Origin: Lachnospiraceae bacterium
GTDB lineage: Bacteria; Bacillota; Clostridia; Lachnospirales; Lachnospiraceae
Direction of reading: 5' to 3'
Length of the DNA stretch: 64,000 nucleotides
NCBI GenBank assembly: GCA_017405805.1
Contig: JAFQZU010000035.1
Span: forward strand, 1 to 64,000
Positions 48,710 to 57,145 of this stretch are shown here, one piece after another; the stretch's first letter is position 1; each line of letters opens with the position of its first letter. The notes below the pieces were generated by a model. That model had not been told where the DNA came from and did no database searches. It worked only from the letters and a program-made list of their open reading frames with translations. The position numbers were made by a program, and so were the translations under genes.

Positions 48710-48738
48710 AGCATAAAAAATATTGTTTCGCCTGTCAA
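48710..48738 (-). promoter_or_regulatory. Promoter of the kinase/Ig-like operon
   Basis: Minus strand TTGACA (48733-48738), 17-bp spacer, TATGCT (48710-48715). The expected start is near 48703, giving a leader of about 200 nt. Located directly after the hydrolase stop. Confidence 0.75.
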
Positions 48739-48748
48739 GACGTCCGTC

Positions 48749-49522
48749 TCACGAACAGTAGAGCTTTAACGCCAGATCCACCACTTTGTCCGGCGTTTTC
48801 GGATCTTCGCACAGCGAGTGCCCCTGTCCGGCAAAAAAGGTGATCGGAATCCCGAAGCGCTCTGCGAACCTTGCCGCAGCGGCCGGATTGATCACGGCGT
48901 CCTTCTCCCCGTGGGCCATGGCAAATTTGTGATGTCCGTACCGTTCCGGGTCAAATTTTTCGAACAGGTCATTGCGGGCAAGATCGTCGAACATTGCCTT
49001 CGTGACCTTGACCGGGCTCCCCAGATCCAGACTGGGCTGGATATAGCCCTTCTCCTCCAGCTCTGCCAGAAGTTCGAGATCATGCTGGTCCGGATCGCTC
49101 TTTATAAACAGCGTGGGCATATTCACAGCGGCGCTTCGAAAGAAAGCCTTTCTGCCTCTGTGCGGCCTGCTGCTGATGTAGAGGCCGGTTATATACGCGC
49201 CAAAACTGGAGGCAAAATAGGCGATCTCTTTTCCCGGGTACTCCCTTTCGATATAGGCTTCCGCCGCCGCAACGCTGTCCTTGCACCCCTCGATCCGCAG
49301 CTCTTCCTCCCGGGATTCCTCCGCGCCGTGCGCAGGCAGATCGATCCCCACGACACCGATCCCCGCCTCCGGAAGGCGCTTCAAAAGAAGTCTAACGGTC
49401 GGGCTCTCCTTGCTGCTTGTAAACCCGTGTATGGCGATCACGACCATGTCCGAATCCGCCGGCACATCCTTCACACAGGCCACGATATGGCCGTCTCTTT
49501 TCTGTAATTTAAAATTCTTCAT
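48749..49522 (-). CDS. Alpha/beta hydrolase
   Basis: 257 residues. Oxyanion-loop motif AIHGFTSSKES (30-40), nucleophile elbow ASSFG (104-108, Ser106; Gly at the first position replaced by Ala), Asp in HGEKDAVINP and His in GQGHSLCED, all in the right order. A serine peptidase/esterase of the S9-like or DUF-type group; cytoplasmic, no signal. The substrate is unknown. Its promoter should lie in the AT-rich gap at 49523-49703; not clearly seen. Confidence 0.88.
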   Translation of the reverse strand: MKNFKLQKRDGHIVACVKDVPADSDMVVIAIHGFTSSKESPTVRLLLKRLPEAGIGVVGIDLPAHGAEESREEELRIEGCKDSVAAAEAYIEREYPGKEIAYFASSFGAYITGLYISSRPHRGRKAFFRSAAVNMPTLFIKSDPDQHDLELLAELEEKGYIQPSLDLGSPVKVTKAMFDDLARNDLFEKFDPERYGHHKFAMAHGEKDAVINPAAAARFAERFGIPITFFAGQGHSLCEDPKTPDKVVDLALKLYCS

Positions 49523-49658
49523 AATGGTATTTTCCTCAATAGCAAGTCTAATTAACGAAACATTTCGTTTTTATTCGCTTTATGAGTCCTGTATTTCACT
49601 CGCCTATCTGGAATGTTTCATTTTTTTCCCACGCTTGACATTATTTAATACTACTTTA

Positions 49659-49686
49659 TCTTACATTATTGTAACGTGCGCATCTT
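49659..49686 (+). promoter_or_regulatory. Possible promoter of the ribbon-helix-helix gene
   Basis: TTGACA in CGCTTGACATTATT (about 49634-49639), with TATCTT 16 bp further. The -35 is perfect, the -10 moderate. The leader before the ATG at 49704 is AT-rich with a T-run. Confidence 0.4.
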
Positions 49687-49703
49687 TTTTTTATAGTAGG
49701 ATT

Positions 49704-49871
49704 ATGAATACACAAAAGCCTTATAAAACCAAAGTAAGTATCACACTGGACGAAGACGTAATCAGGAAAATCCGGTATCTTGCGGAAGCAGACGACCGAA
49801 ACTTCAGTCAGTACATCAATCTGGTTCTGCGCAAACACATAGAGCAGAACCTCAAGGAAACCAACTCCTGA
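49704..49871 (+). CDS. Small ribbon-helix-helix (CopG/Arc-like) protein
   Basis: 55 residues: MNTQKPYKTKVSITLDEDVIR..., beta-strand TKVSITLDE then two helices, with FSQYINLVLRKHIEQ in the second helix. Fits the RHH fold of small DNA-binding regulators and antitoxins. TAGGATT is a modest binding site before the ATG. It is alone: no toxin gene is adjacent. A strong terminator follows. The base composition of this gene and its surroundings is more AT-rich than the neighbours, which hints at a different origin. Confidence 0.75.
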   Translation: MNTQKPYKTKVSITLDEDVIRKIRYLAEADDRNFSQYINLVLRKHIEQNLKETNS

Positions 49872-49884
49872 TAGAAGTCGGAAT

Positions 49885-49929
49885 ATAACGGGATTCAGCA
49901 TCCCCTGCTGTGTCCCGTTATGTTTTTTT
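49885..49929 (+). terminator. Terminator after the ribbon-helix-helix gene
   Basis: Stem ATAACGGGA/TCCCGTTAT (49885-49893 with 49913-49921), inner CAGCA/TGCTG, then seven T. It overlaps the stop codon of the convergent Nudix gene. Confidence 0.9.
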
Positions 49930-50538
49930 GCGCTGTCCCAGAAACCCGAACGGCTCTTCATCCGCCGCGAAGTGCATAAGTTGGTATGCGCACATGATGG
50001 CGACTTTTTCCTCCCGCAGGATCCTGCGAACCTCTTCCCTGTCCGCAAGTACGATCTCGATCTCTTCACTGTCTTCCATATATTTCCGGCTCACCGTCCC
50101 GGAAGCATAACCGTACACTGTCGCGCACGATTCGTCCGTGAGGCCCACCGTCATATACCTGGGTCTTTCAAAGCACGGATCCACATCCAGCGGCGTCAGG
50201 GTGAGCCCGGTCTCCTCATGCAGTTCCCTGATCGCTGCCTCGCGGTAATTTTCGCCCTTTTCCACCAGTCCTGCCGGAAATTCGTAGACATAGTCATCCA
50301 GGGGGAACCTGTACTGCCGCACCAGAACGACGCGGTCGTGTTTCTCGCCGTAAAGACAGTAGATCCCGACGCCGTCGGGATGATTTTCATGCGTCACCAG
50401 CTCGAGCTCATCCGTGTTCGTCGCCCGGGAGGCCACGTAATAACTGCCGCTTTTGCCAGTCTTGTAGGTCACGTCCAGATCATAAAGATTGACGAACCGG
50501 TTGTGCGTTTGCTGCGTGATTCCTCTGATCTGCGCCAT
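49918..50538 (-). CDS. Nudix hydrolase, ADP-ribose pyrophosphatase-like
   Basis: 206 residues from the ATG at 50538 (AAAGGAGAGG upstream; the longer in-frame reading crosses the upstream terminator). Nudix box in GLVEKGENYREAAIREL plus HEETG (about 105-127), preceded by VVLVRQYRFPLDDYVYEFPAG, the NudF/ADP-ribose subgroup signature. The C-terminus has RRILREEKVAIMCAYQLMHF. Cleaves ADP-ribose or a related sugar nucleotide. Stands alone. Confidence 0.9.
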   Translation of the reverse strand: MAQIRGITQQTHNRFVNLYDLDVTYKTGKSGSYYVASRATNTDELELVTHENHPDGVGIYCLYGEKHDRVVLVRQYRFPLDDYVYEFPAGLVEKGENYREAAIRELHEETGLTLTPLDVDPCFERPRYMTVGLTDESCATVYGYASGTVSRKYMEDSEEIEIVLADREEVRRILREEKVAIMCAYQLMHFAADEEPFGFLGQRKKT

Positions 50539-50579
50539 CGCGTCCTCTCCTTTACCCCTCTTTCTGATTCTGCAAAGAC

Positions 50580-50601
50580 GGCCGTCCCTTTCGGAACGGC
50601 C
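50580..50601 (-). terminator. Hairpin after the L,D-transpeptidase gene
   Basis: 9-bp stem GGCCGTTCC/GGGACGGCC with one wobble pair, loop GAAA, then GTCTTTGC on the minus strand. GC-rich with a short U-run. Confidence 0.6.
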
Positions 50602-50624
50602 GCCAGTCCGCATCTTACGATCGA

Positions 50625-52619
50625 TCAATAATAAACCACTACCGGCATGCCGGGACTCACATAGCTGTAGAAGGTCGGTACGATCTCCTTGGGCAGGTTG
50701 ATGCACCCGTGCGACCCGTCATAGGTATAAATATTTCCGCCAAAACTGGACCGCCAGTCCGCGTCATGGAACCCGCATCCCCCGTAGAAGGGCATCCAGT
50801 AATTGACGTGGGAAATATAGGAGTACTGTCCGTTGGCCAGCTGCTGTCCCTTCAGGTCCACGTCCGTATCCTTGTACAGGATCTGGAAGATGCCGGTCGG
50901 CGTCCCTCTTCCCAGGTTCGTATTGCCGGAAACACAGGGCGTATCACAGACCATCTGCCCGTCCACGTAGATCCACACGTGCTGACTGGACAGATTGGCC
51001 TCGATATAGGTGTCTCCGATCCCGTCGTTGACGGAGTGATCGCCCCCATATTCCTTCGAGTAGAACATGGGCTCTCTCTCATCGCTGTCTCCGTTTTCCA
51101 GGAGCTCCCACAGCGCCTCCCGCTCCGCGACCTTGTTCACGGAATAGCCGTAGTCGCCGCCGTTCATTTCGATGGTGCCCGCGTTGGTCGTCTTAAAGGA
51201 CCGGGTCTCTCCCACGGTATTGACCTTCATGGCGAGCTGATCCACGAACAGTTCGATCTTCTCCTCCCAGACATCGTCATCCTTGTAGTACTTTCCATCC
51301 TCGTCCGTGGAGAGCCACTCCTTGGTCACCGAGCCGTTGAGGGACATCTCTTCCCCGTTGGGCAGATGGTATACCATGCTGCCTTCGATCCACTCGTTCA
51401 GCTGATCCTTGTAGGCCACAAGCGCTTCATCGTCCGCGCGCACGGCCGGCTCCGCATAGGCGCCCAGCGCCGCGACGTCGACGGCCTGTTCTTCTTTGCT
51501 GACAGTCTCCAATGCCGCCGCCACGACCTTGTCCCTGTCGATCAGAGACCCTTCCGTATGCGGCACGATGGAAAAAACATCGTCCTGATAAACGACGTAG
51601 GCGTCCGTCGGCACAGCCATATTGCTGTCCTGGAGTTCGGGAAGCGCCAGGACTTCCTGCTTTAGGAGCGCCTCGTCATAGGTCTTGTTTTCCGGGATCT
51701 GCGCGTCCCGCCTCTGAAAGAATCCCAAAAACCACCAGTATGGATCCTGGGCAGCAAGGATCTTGTTCAGGCTCCCGTCCGGCTGTGAGTGATACTCGAA
51801 CCGGCTTCCGTCGATGGTTTCGGTCTCCCCGTCGCGGAAGGTCACGTCCAGTTTGAAGCCCGCCACTTTCTTTTCAAAGATCCCCTCGACCTCTTCCACG
51901 GTCTTATTGCTGACATTGATGTCATTGATGTACGTCCCGTGAAGGAAGTGGCTGCGCGCATAGGTCATACCGTAATAATATGCGCCGCCCGCCGCAAGGA
52001 TCAGCAAAAAGATCAGAAGGAGCAGTCCATGTCCATAGCGCGGTTCCGGCTCACGGGCAGGAAGACGCGCGTCGATCTCCTCCTGTGTGGGCACATACTT
52101 GGGTGCGATCACACGGGCTGTCGACGGTGCCTCCGCCGGCTTTTCTACGACAGGTGCTGCCGCTGCAGGCGCTGCTGCCGGTGCTTCTTCGGCCGGTGCT
52201 GCCGCAACAGGTGCCTCCTCAGCCGGTGCTTCTTCGGCCGGCGCTGCCTCCGCAGGCGCTTCTTCGACCGGTGCCGCCGCAACAGGCGCCATTGCAGGCG
52301 CTTCTTCGACCGGTGCTTCCTTCACAGGTGCCTCTTCAGCCGGTGCTTCTTCGGCCGGTGCTGTCTCCGCAGGCGTTTCGGCCGGTGCTTCTTCGACAGA
52401 TTCTGCCTCCGCAGGCGCCTCTTCGACCGGCTCTGCCTCGAACCCCCGTCCTTCTTTGGCCATGTCCTCCGGAACGGCTACCGCATACGCTTCCTCTTCT
52501 GTATCCTCCTCCGCAGCAGTCCCGCCCTGCGCCTCATCACTGAGCGTGTCTGCCGTGTTCAGAGCCGTTTGCTGATCGGCGGTCTCTTTATTTTTTTTCT
52601 TAAACCAATTTCCGAACAA
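50625..52619 (-). CDS. L,D-transpeptidase (YkuD) with PG-binding region and long cytoplasmic Ala/Glu/Pro tract
   Basis: 664 residues. Residues 1-196 include a 100-residue Ala/Glu/Pro/Val tract (61-165); a membrane segment follows at about 197-215, so the tract is probably cytoplasmic. The outer part has a PG-binding-4/VanW-type domain and a YkuD domain with SHGCINLP near the C-terminus (catalytic Cys639) and HxxDW. Makes 3-3 peptidoglycan cross-links or attaches proteins. In an operon with the small membrane protein upstream. Confidence 0.93.
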   Translation of the reverse strand: MFGNWFKKKNKETADQQTALNTADTLSDEAQGGTAAEEDTEEEAYAVAVPEDMAKEGRGFEAEPVEEAPAEAESVEEAPAETPAETAPAEEAPAEEAPVKEAPVEEAPAMAPVAAAPVEEAPAEAAPAEEAPAEEAPVAAAPAEEAPAAAPAAAAPVVEKPAEAPSTARVIAPKYVPTQEEIDARLPAREPEPRYGHGLLLLIFLLILAAGGAYYYGMTYARSHFLHGTYINDINVSNKTVEEVEGIFEKKVAGFKLDVTFRDGETETIDGSRFEYHSQPDGSLNKILAAQDPYWWFLGFFQRRDAQIPENKTYDEALLKQEVLALPELQDSNMAVPTDAYVVYQDDVFSIVPHTEGSLIDRDKVVAAALETVSKEEQAVDVAALGAYAEPAVRADDEALVAYKDQLNEWIEGSMVYHLPNGEEMSLNGSVTKEWLSTDEDGKYYKDDDVWEEKIELFVDQLAMKVNTVGETRSFKTTNAGTIEMNGGDYGYSVNKVAEREALWELLENGDSDEREPMFYSKEYGGDHSVNDGIGDTYIEANLSSQHVWIYVDGQMVCDTPCVSGNTNLGRGTPTGIFQILYKDTDVDLKGQQLANGQYSYISHVNYWMPFYGGCGFHDADWRSSFGGNIYTYDGSHGCINLPKEIVPTFYSYVSPGMPVVVYY

Positions 52620-52644
52620 TCAGTTTCTCCTTCTTGCTCATGCA

Positions 52645-52992
52645 CTATTGATCTTCTTCCGTCTCCGCTGCCTCTTCCGCGCCCTCGGGCGCTTCGGCAG
52701 GCTCCTCCAAAGGTGCGTCAGGCGCAGGCGCTTCATCCGCCGGCGTTTGGGGCTGCGCCTCCTCTGAAGCGGGGGTCTCCTGGGTCTGTTCCGTGACCAC
52801 AGCCTCCTCCGGAGCCTTGGGGTGCTTCATCTGCCAGATATATACGCCGCAGAGAATAATGATCAGCACGACGATGATCATCGAGGAAAACGCTTTCCCT
52901 GAAATATGATGACTCTCGTTGAAATCGTCCAGTTTGGTGATCGCCTTCTTGGCGTCTTCCATATATTCGCTGGCAGGCCTCTTATCAATCAT
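52645..52992 (-). CDS. Small membrane protein with acidic Ala/Glu/Pro tail
   Basis: 115 residues: N-terminal 36 residues soluble, one membrane segment (about 37-53, SMIIVVLIIILCGVYIW), then a tail of Ala, Glu, Pro and Gln. I do not recognise a family. It lies 25 bp before the transpeptidase gene, and its outer tail resembles the transpeptidase's inner tract, which suggests that they work together at the membrane. Confidence 0.75.
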   Translation of the reverse strand: MIDKRPASEYMEDAKKAITKLDDFNESHHISGKAFSSMIIVVLIIILCGVYIWQMKHPKAPEEAVVTEQTQETPASEEAQPQTPADEAPAPDAPLEEPAEAPEGAEEAAETEEDQ

Positions 52993-53049
52993 TTTTTTCC
53001 ATCCCTATCTGATATTTTTATGATTTGTCCCTTGACAGACTTCCGGATT

Positions 53050-53078
53050 ATTGTAACACACCTTCCAGTCTTAGTCAG
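53050..53078 (-). promoter_or_regulatory. Promoter of the small membrane protein / transpeptidase pair
   Basis: Minus strand CTGACT (53073-53078), 17-bp spacer, TACAAT (53050-53055), about 60 bp before the ATG. Confidence 0.55.
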
Positions 53079-53107
53079 TAAGGACAAGGACACGTTTTTT
53101 GTACTCT

Positions 53108-54010
53108 TTAAGCCTCCGTCACGCCCCGCAGCGCCCTGTCCCTGAGTTCCGTAAGCTTTTCCACGGGGAAAGTATACTGCTTTCCGCAGAACTGACATGT
53201 CATTGTGACCGGTTTTCCGTCATCGATCATGGACTGCAGTTCCTCGGCCCCCAAAAGGACCAGACCCCGCTCGCAGCGCTCACTGCTGCACTCGCAGGAA
53301 AAGCGGACCGGCATCCGGTCCGTGACGGTCACGTCCATTCCCCGCAGCACTCTCCCGAGCATATCCTGCGGCGTCATGCCCTCTTCCAGCATGGCTGTGA
53401 CCGGCGGGATATCCGAGAGGTTTTTTTCGAGCAGGCTGATGGTCTCCTCGGCGGCAAAAGGCATGAGCTGCACGATAAAACCGCCCGCCTGCCGCACCGT
53501 CGCATCCTCTTTGTTCATCAGTACGCCCAGCCCCACCGAAGAGGGGATCTGCTCCGAGACCGCGTAATAATACGTGAGGTCCTCCGCGATCTCTCCGGTC
53601 CGCAGGGCGATCGTGCCTACGTAGGGGTCCTTGAGACCCAGATCACGCAGTACCGTCAGCGTGCCGTTTCCCACTGCGCCGCCCACGTTCAGGTGTCCCT
53701 GCGCGTTGGGGGGCAGAATGACGTTCGGATTGCGCACATATCCCTTTACGCCGCCCTTATTGTCGGCGGTCACTACGATCCCGCCAAGCGGTCCGTCCCC
53801 GTCTATGCGGATGGTCAGGAGGTCCTCCGGCCCCTTGAGCATGTCCGCCATCATAAGCGCGCCGCACATGGTCCTGCCGAGCGCCGCCGTTGCGATCGGG
53901 CTGGTATTGTGGGACTGCCTGGCCTCTTCCGTAAGATTTCTTCCTGTGACAGCAAAAGCGCGGATCTGTGCATCCGCGGCTGTTGCTCTGATCATATGGT
54001 CTTCCTGCAT
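53108..54010 (-). CDS. hslO: Hsp33 redox-regulated chaperone
   Basis: 300 residues from the ATG at 54010; a second ATG five codons on has a better site (AGGAAG) and could be used. Hsp33 hallmarks: MIRATAADAQIRAFAVTGRNL, TSPIATAALGRT, and the C-terminal zinc switch with CEC and CQFC cysteines. Zinc loss by oxidation activates holdase function in known Hsp33. It follows the zinc-ribbon gene by 19 bp. Confidence 0.95.
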   Translation of the reverse strand: MQEDHMIRATAADAQIRAFAVTGRNLTEEARQSHNTSPIATAALGRTMCGALMMADMLKGPEDLLTIRIDGDGPLGGIVVTADNKGGVKGYVRNPNVILPPNAQGHLNVGGAVGNGTLTVLRDLGLKDPYVGTIALRTGEIAEDLTYYYAVSEQIPSSVGLGVLMNKEDATVRQAGGFIVQLMPFAAEETISLLEKNLSDIPPVTAMLEEGMTPQDMLGRVLRGMDVTVTDRMPVRFSCECSSERCERGLVLLGAEELQSMIDDGKPVTMTCQFCGKQYTFPVEKLTELRDRALRGVTEA

Positions 54011-54029
54011 GTTTGCTTCTTTTCCTGTA

Positions 54030-54581
54030 TTACTCCTGCGTTTCTTCGCCTGTTGTTTCGTCTGCTTCCGGTTCGCCGTCCGAATCACCGGAATAGGATG
54101 CCTCTACGGGCACTTCCACGGTCTGCGGCTGCACGGTTTCCTGTTCCGGCTCTCCGCGCACAATCCTTGTGCCGCAGTTGGGGCAGAATTTTGTATTCTC
54201 ACTGACCGGGGTCCCGCATTCGGGGCACACGCCCTCCCCGCGGATCCTGCTGATCTTCTGCGTATTCATGGCGACCAGCTCCTCCTCGGACCGAAGGAAC
54301 ATGATCAGCCGGTACAGCCTGTGCCAGCTCTGTACCGTAATGGTCCGCTCCGATAAGGCGGATTCCTCCTCGAGGAGCTTTTTGAGCGTCTCCTTGTCGT
54401 AATCTGCGAACGCATCGGAGGCAACGAGTTCCCCGATCTCCCGGTACAGCTCGCGCATGCGGGACTGGGCGCTGCCGATCTCTGCGTTCAGCGCGATCAC
54501 GTCCGCCGTATCCTTTGCCTTCTGCCCGGCATCTTTTCCCTGCTCCACGACCTTCGCCAGAAGATCTTCCAGAATTGACAT
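54030..54581 (-). CDS. Zinc-ribbon protein, unknown function
   Basis: 183 residues. Helical N-terminal 110 residues (coiled-coil-like), then a zinc ribbon CPECGTPVSENTKFCPNCG (about 118-136), then an acidic Glu/Thr/Pro tail. GGAGGGGG precedes the ATG. No membrane segment. Between the pyrophosphatase and Hsp33 genes. The function is not known. Confidence 0.8.
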   Translation of the reverse strand: MSILEDLLAKVVEQGKDAGQKAKDTADVIALNAEIGSAQSRMRELYREIGELVASDAFADYDKETLKKLLEEESALSERTITVQSWHRLYRLIMFLRSEEELVAMNTQKISRIRGEGVCPECGTPVSENTKFCPNCGTRIVRGEPEQETVQPQTVEVPVEASYSGDSDGEPEADETTGEETQE

Positions 54582-54611
54582 CTCTTCACCCCCTCCTGCA
54601 ATGAGAAACGG

Positions 54612-56249
54612 TTACGCGTATTTCTGGATCACTGCCGTAAGCTGCGGCAGGATCTGCGACTTGCGGGACAGTACGCCCGGCTGGATGGACTTGGTCTCTC
54701 CCTCCTTGTCCGGGAAGGCCTCCATGGCCCAGGCCGCCTTTTCGCCGGCCGCGAAGAAAATGGATCCCTTGTCCAGAATGCTGGTAAAGGCCATCACGCA
54801 CAGGTCCAGATTCTTTTTGCCGGTAAAGATCTCCAGCTGTTCCTGCACCTGGTCCTGCAGGCTCCTCGCCACGTCCGCCGTGGAGACAATGACCTGCGAG
54901 ATCATCGTCTTGCAGCCCTCGATGTCGAAGAACTTGATGTCCTGATTGAGAAGCTCCGAGACGGTCTTTCCCTTGATATCGGAGCTGACGGTAAACATTT
55001 CCTTTGCGAATTCCTCGATATCGAGCCCTGCGACCGCAGCCAGGAAATCGGCTGTCTGCACATCCTTCGGCGTCGTGGTGGGCGACTGGAACTTGAGCGT
55101 ATCCGAGAGGATCGCGCCGAGCAGGAGCCCGGCTATATTCTTGGGCAGCGGGATCTGGTTCTCACGGAAGATCGTCGCCACGATGGTCGCGGAGCTCCCG
55201 ATGATCTCATTTCTGAACGACACCGGGTGCCTCGTGGAAAAGTCGTTGATCCTGTGGTGGTCGATGACCTCCAGCACCTCCGCCTTCTCGATGGCGCGCA
55301 CCGACTGGGAGAACTCGTTGTGGTCCACCATGATGATCTTTTTGTTTTTGGCGTTCATGACGTGGTACCTAGCGGCATAGCCGAGAAGGTGTCCCTCGTC
55401 GTCCGTCACGGGATAGGCGTGGTACCTGCTCCTGAGCATCTTGCGGCCCGCGTCCTCCACCAGCTCCTTGTCGTAAAAACGCACCGGGTTGCGCGTCATG
55501 ATCCGGCTCACCTGCGGGGCGAAAAAGACATAGCGGGATGTGTTCATGGTGCTGTGGCCCGAGAGGATGATCGAGCAGTGGCTCTCTTTGGCCGCCTTGA
55601 TCACTTCCTCGCTCACGCTGTCCGCGCGCACGACGATCAGAAGGCCGGCGCCCAGGCGGATCACTTCTTTTTGCGCTTTCTCGTCGTCACCCGTGATGAC
55701 GATCTTGTCCTTTACGTCAAAAATCGCGATCTCCCCCGCCATGATCGCAATGACGCTCACCTTGCCGTTAATGTGGCGCACCGGATCGTTGTAGATCATC
55801 CTGCCGCTCACGGCTGTCCGGACGCATTCGGGATCGATATCCTCCAGAAGCCGCGCCGTGCTCGCCGTATCGCCCATGGCTATATCGGCGGCGTCGCTCC
55901 TCGTTATGATGCCCTGCAGCACACCTTCTTCGTCCACCACGCCGCAGATCTGGCGGTTCCCGGACGACAGAAGCTCGATCGCTTCGCAGAGCGGTCTGTC
56001 CGGCCCGATCGACACCGGCTCGTCCAGCTTGATGTCGCTCAGCCTGGGGCGGGCGTCTTCCAAAAGCATGGGCTGCTCAAATCCGAACCGCTCCAGAAGA
56101 TAGGAGGTCTCAGAGTTCAGTTTTCCCAGCCTGCACGGTATCGCCTTGACGCCGTTTGCTCTCTTGTAAAAAGAATAGCCGATCGCAGCCGCGACCGAAT
56201 CTGTGTCCGGATGCTTGTGTCCGGTAACATAAACGAGATTCTGATCCAT
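54612..56249 (-). CDS. ppaC: CBS-domain family II inorganic pyrophosphatase
   Basis: 545 residues. DHH-type metal sites: GHKHPDTDS (10-18), VMNAKNKKIIMVDHNEFSQ, VIDHHRINDF, and DHHA2 near the C-terminus with FTGKK and RKSQ. Between them lie two CBS domains and a DRTGG domain (VITGDDEKAQKE...). CBS-PPases are Mn/Co-dependent and tuned by AMP, ADP, ATP and, with DRTGG, diadenosine polyphosphates. The patatin gene ends 2 bp upstream. Confidence 0.94.
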   Translation of the reverse strand: MDQNLVYVTGHKHPDTDSVAAAIGYSFYKRANGVKAIPCRLGKLNSETSYLLERFGFEQPMLLEDARPRLSDIKLDEPVSIGPDRPLCEAIELLSSGNRQICGVVDEEGVLQGIITRSDAADIAMGDTASTARLLEDIDPECVRTAVSGRMIYNDPVRHINGKVSVIAIMAGEIAIFDVKDKIVITGDDEKAQKEVIRLGAGLLIVVRADSVSEEVIKAAKESHCSIILSGHSTMNTSRYVFFAPQVSRIMTRNPVRFYDKELVEDAGRKMLRSRYHAYPVTDDEGHLLGYAARYHVMNAKNKKIIMVDHNEFSQSVRAIEKAEVLEVIDHHRINDFSTRHPVSFRNEIIGSSATIVATIFRENQIPLPKNIAGLLLGAILSDTLKFQSPTTTPKDVQTADFLAAVAGLDIEEFAKEMFTVSSDIKGKTVSELLNQDIKFFDIEGCKTMISQVIVSTADVARSLQDQVQEQLEIFTGKKNLDLCVMAFTSILDKGSIFFAAGEKAAWAMEAFPDKEGETKSIQPGVLSRKSQILPQLTAVIQKYA

Positions 56250-56251
56250 TC

Positions 56252-57145
56252 TTATCCCTCTGCTCCTTCCCGTGTGCTGTCAAGAAAGCGCCTGAGCGCT
56301 TCCAGCTTCTGTTCCATGACGCTGCGCCCGGTCTCGTAGACCCGTCCGAGTTCCTCAGGATCCCTTTCGGTGTGTCCGATGCCCAGCGACTCCGGCGGGC
56401 GGATCACGAAAGCTGCGCCTGCGTTTTCCCTTCTTTTGACGTAATCGAGTTCGCCATTGTAGCGCTGATGCCGGACAGCCATGACCCTGTAGGCCGCCGG
56501 ATACTCCCGAAGCGCCAGCTTCATCACGGGCAGCGCCTTACTCTTTTTCTTGCGGTACCCCTCCGGCTGCGTCAGGATGACGACATTTCTTTCGTATCCC
56601 ATTTTTTCGAACTGCTTAAGCGGGATCGGATCCGACATGCCGCCGTCCAGATACCCTCTTCCCCCGATCTCCACGACCCGCGAAAAGACCGGCATAGACC
56701 CGGAGGCCTGGAACCATTTCATGTCCTCGTCGTCTCCCCGGTCCACCCTGTGATAGACCGGAATGCCGAGCTTTACATCCGTGCAGACCACGTAAAAGGG
56801 CATCGGGTTCTCCTGATAGGTCCTGCGGTCAAAGGGGTCAAGTCTGTCCGGGATCTCGTGGTAGCAGAACTCCGCCTCGAACAGGTCCCCCGTCTTTATG
56901 AGGGAACGCAGGCTGCAGTAGCGGGGGTTGTCGTGAAAACGCAGGTTGTAGCGGACAGACCTGCCGATCTGCCTCGACTTGTAGTTGCAGCCGAACAGCG
57001 CGCCTGCGGATACGCCGATGGCCCCGTCCAGTTCGATCCCGTTCTCCATCATGACATCCAGAACGCCCGCCGTGAACAGGCCGCGCATGGCGCCGCCCTC
57101 CATGACAAGTCCTGTGCGGGGATCCCGCCTGTCCAGATCACTCAT
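56252..57145 (-). CDS. Patatin-like phospholipase
   Basis: 297 residues from the ATG at 57145 (GAGGAAG upstream, inside the end of the carboxypeptidase gene; overlap 8 bp). Oxyanion motif GGAMRG, nucleophile GVSAG, and catalytic Asp in YLDGGMSDPIPL. Of the RssA/YjjU type. Cytoplasmic; substrate unknown, probably lipid acyl esters. Confidence 0.92.
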   Translation of the reverse strand: MSDLDRRDPRTGLVMEGGAMRGLFTAGVLDVMMENGIELDGAIGVSAGALFGCNYKSRQIGRSVRYNLRFHDNPRYCSLRSLIKTGDLFEAEFCYHEIPDRLDPFDRRTYQENPMPFYVVCTDVKLGIPVYHRVDRGDDEDMKWFQASGSMPVFSRVVEIGGRGYLDGGMSDPIPLKQFEKMGYERNVVILTQPEGYRKKKSKALPVMKLALREYPAAYRVMAVRHQRYNGELDYVKRRENAGAAFVIRPPESLGIGHTERDPEELGRVYETGRSVMEQKLEALRRFLDSTREGAEG

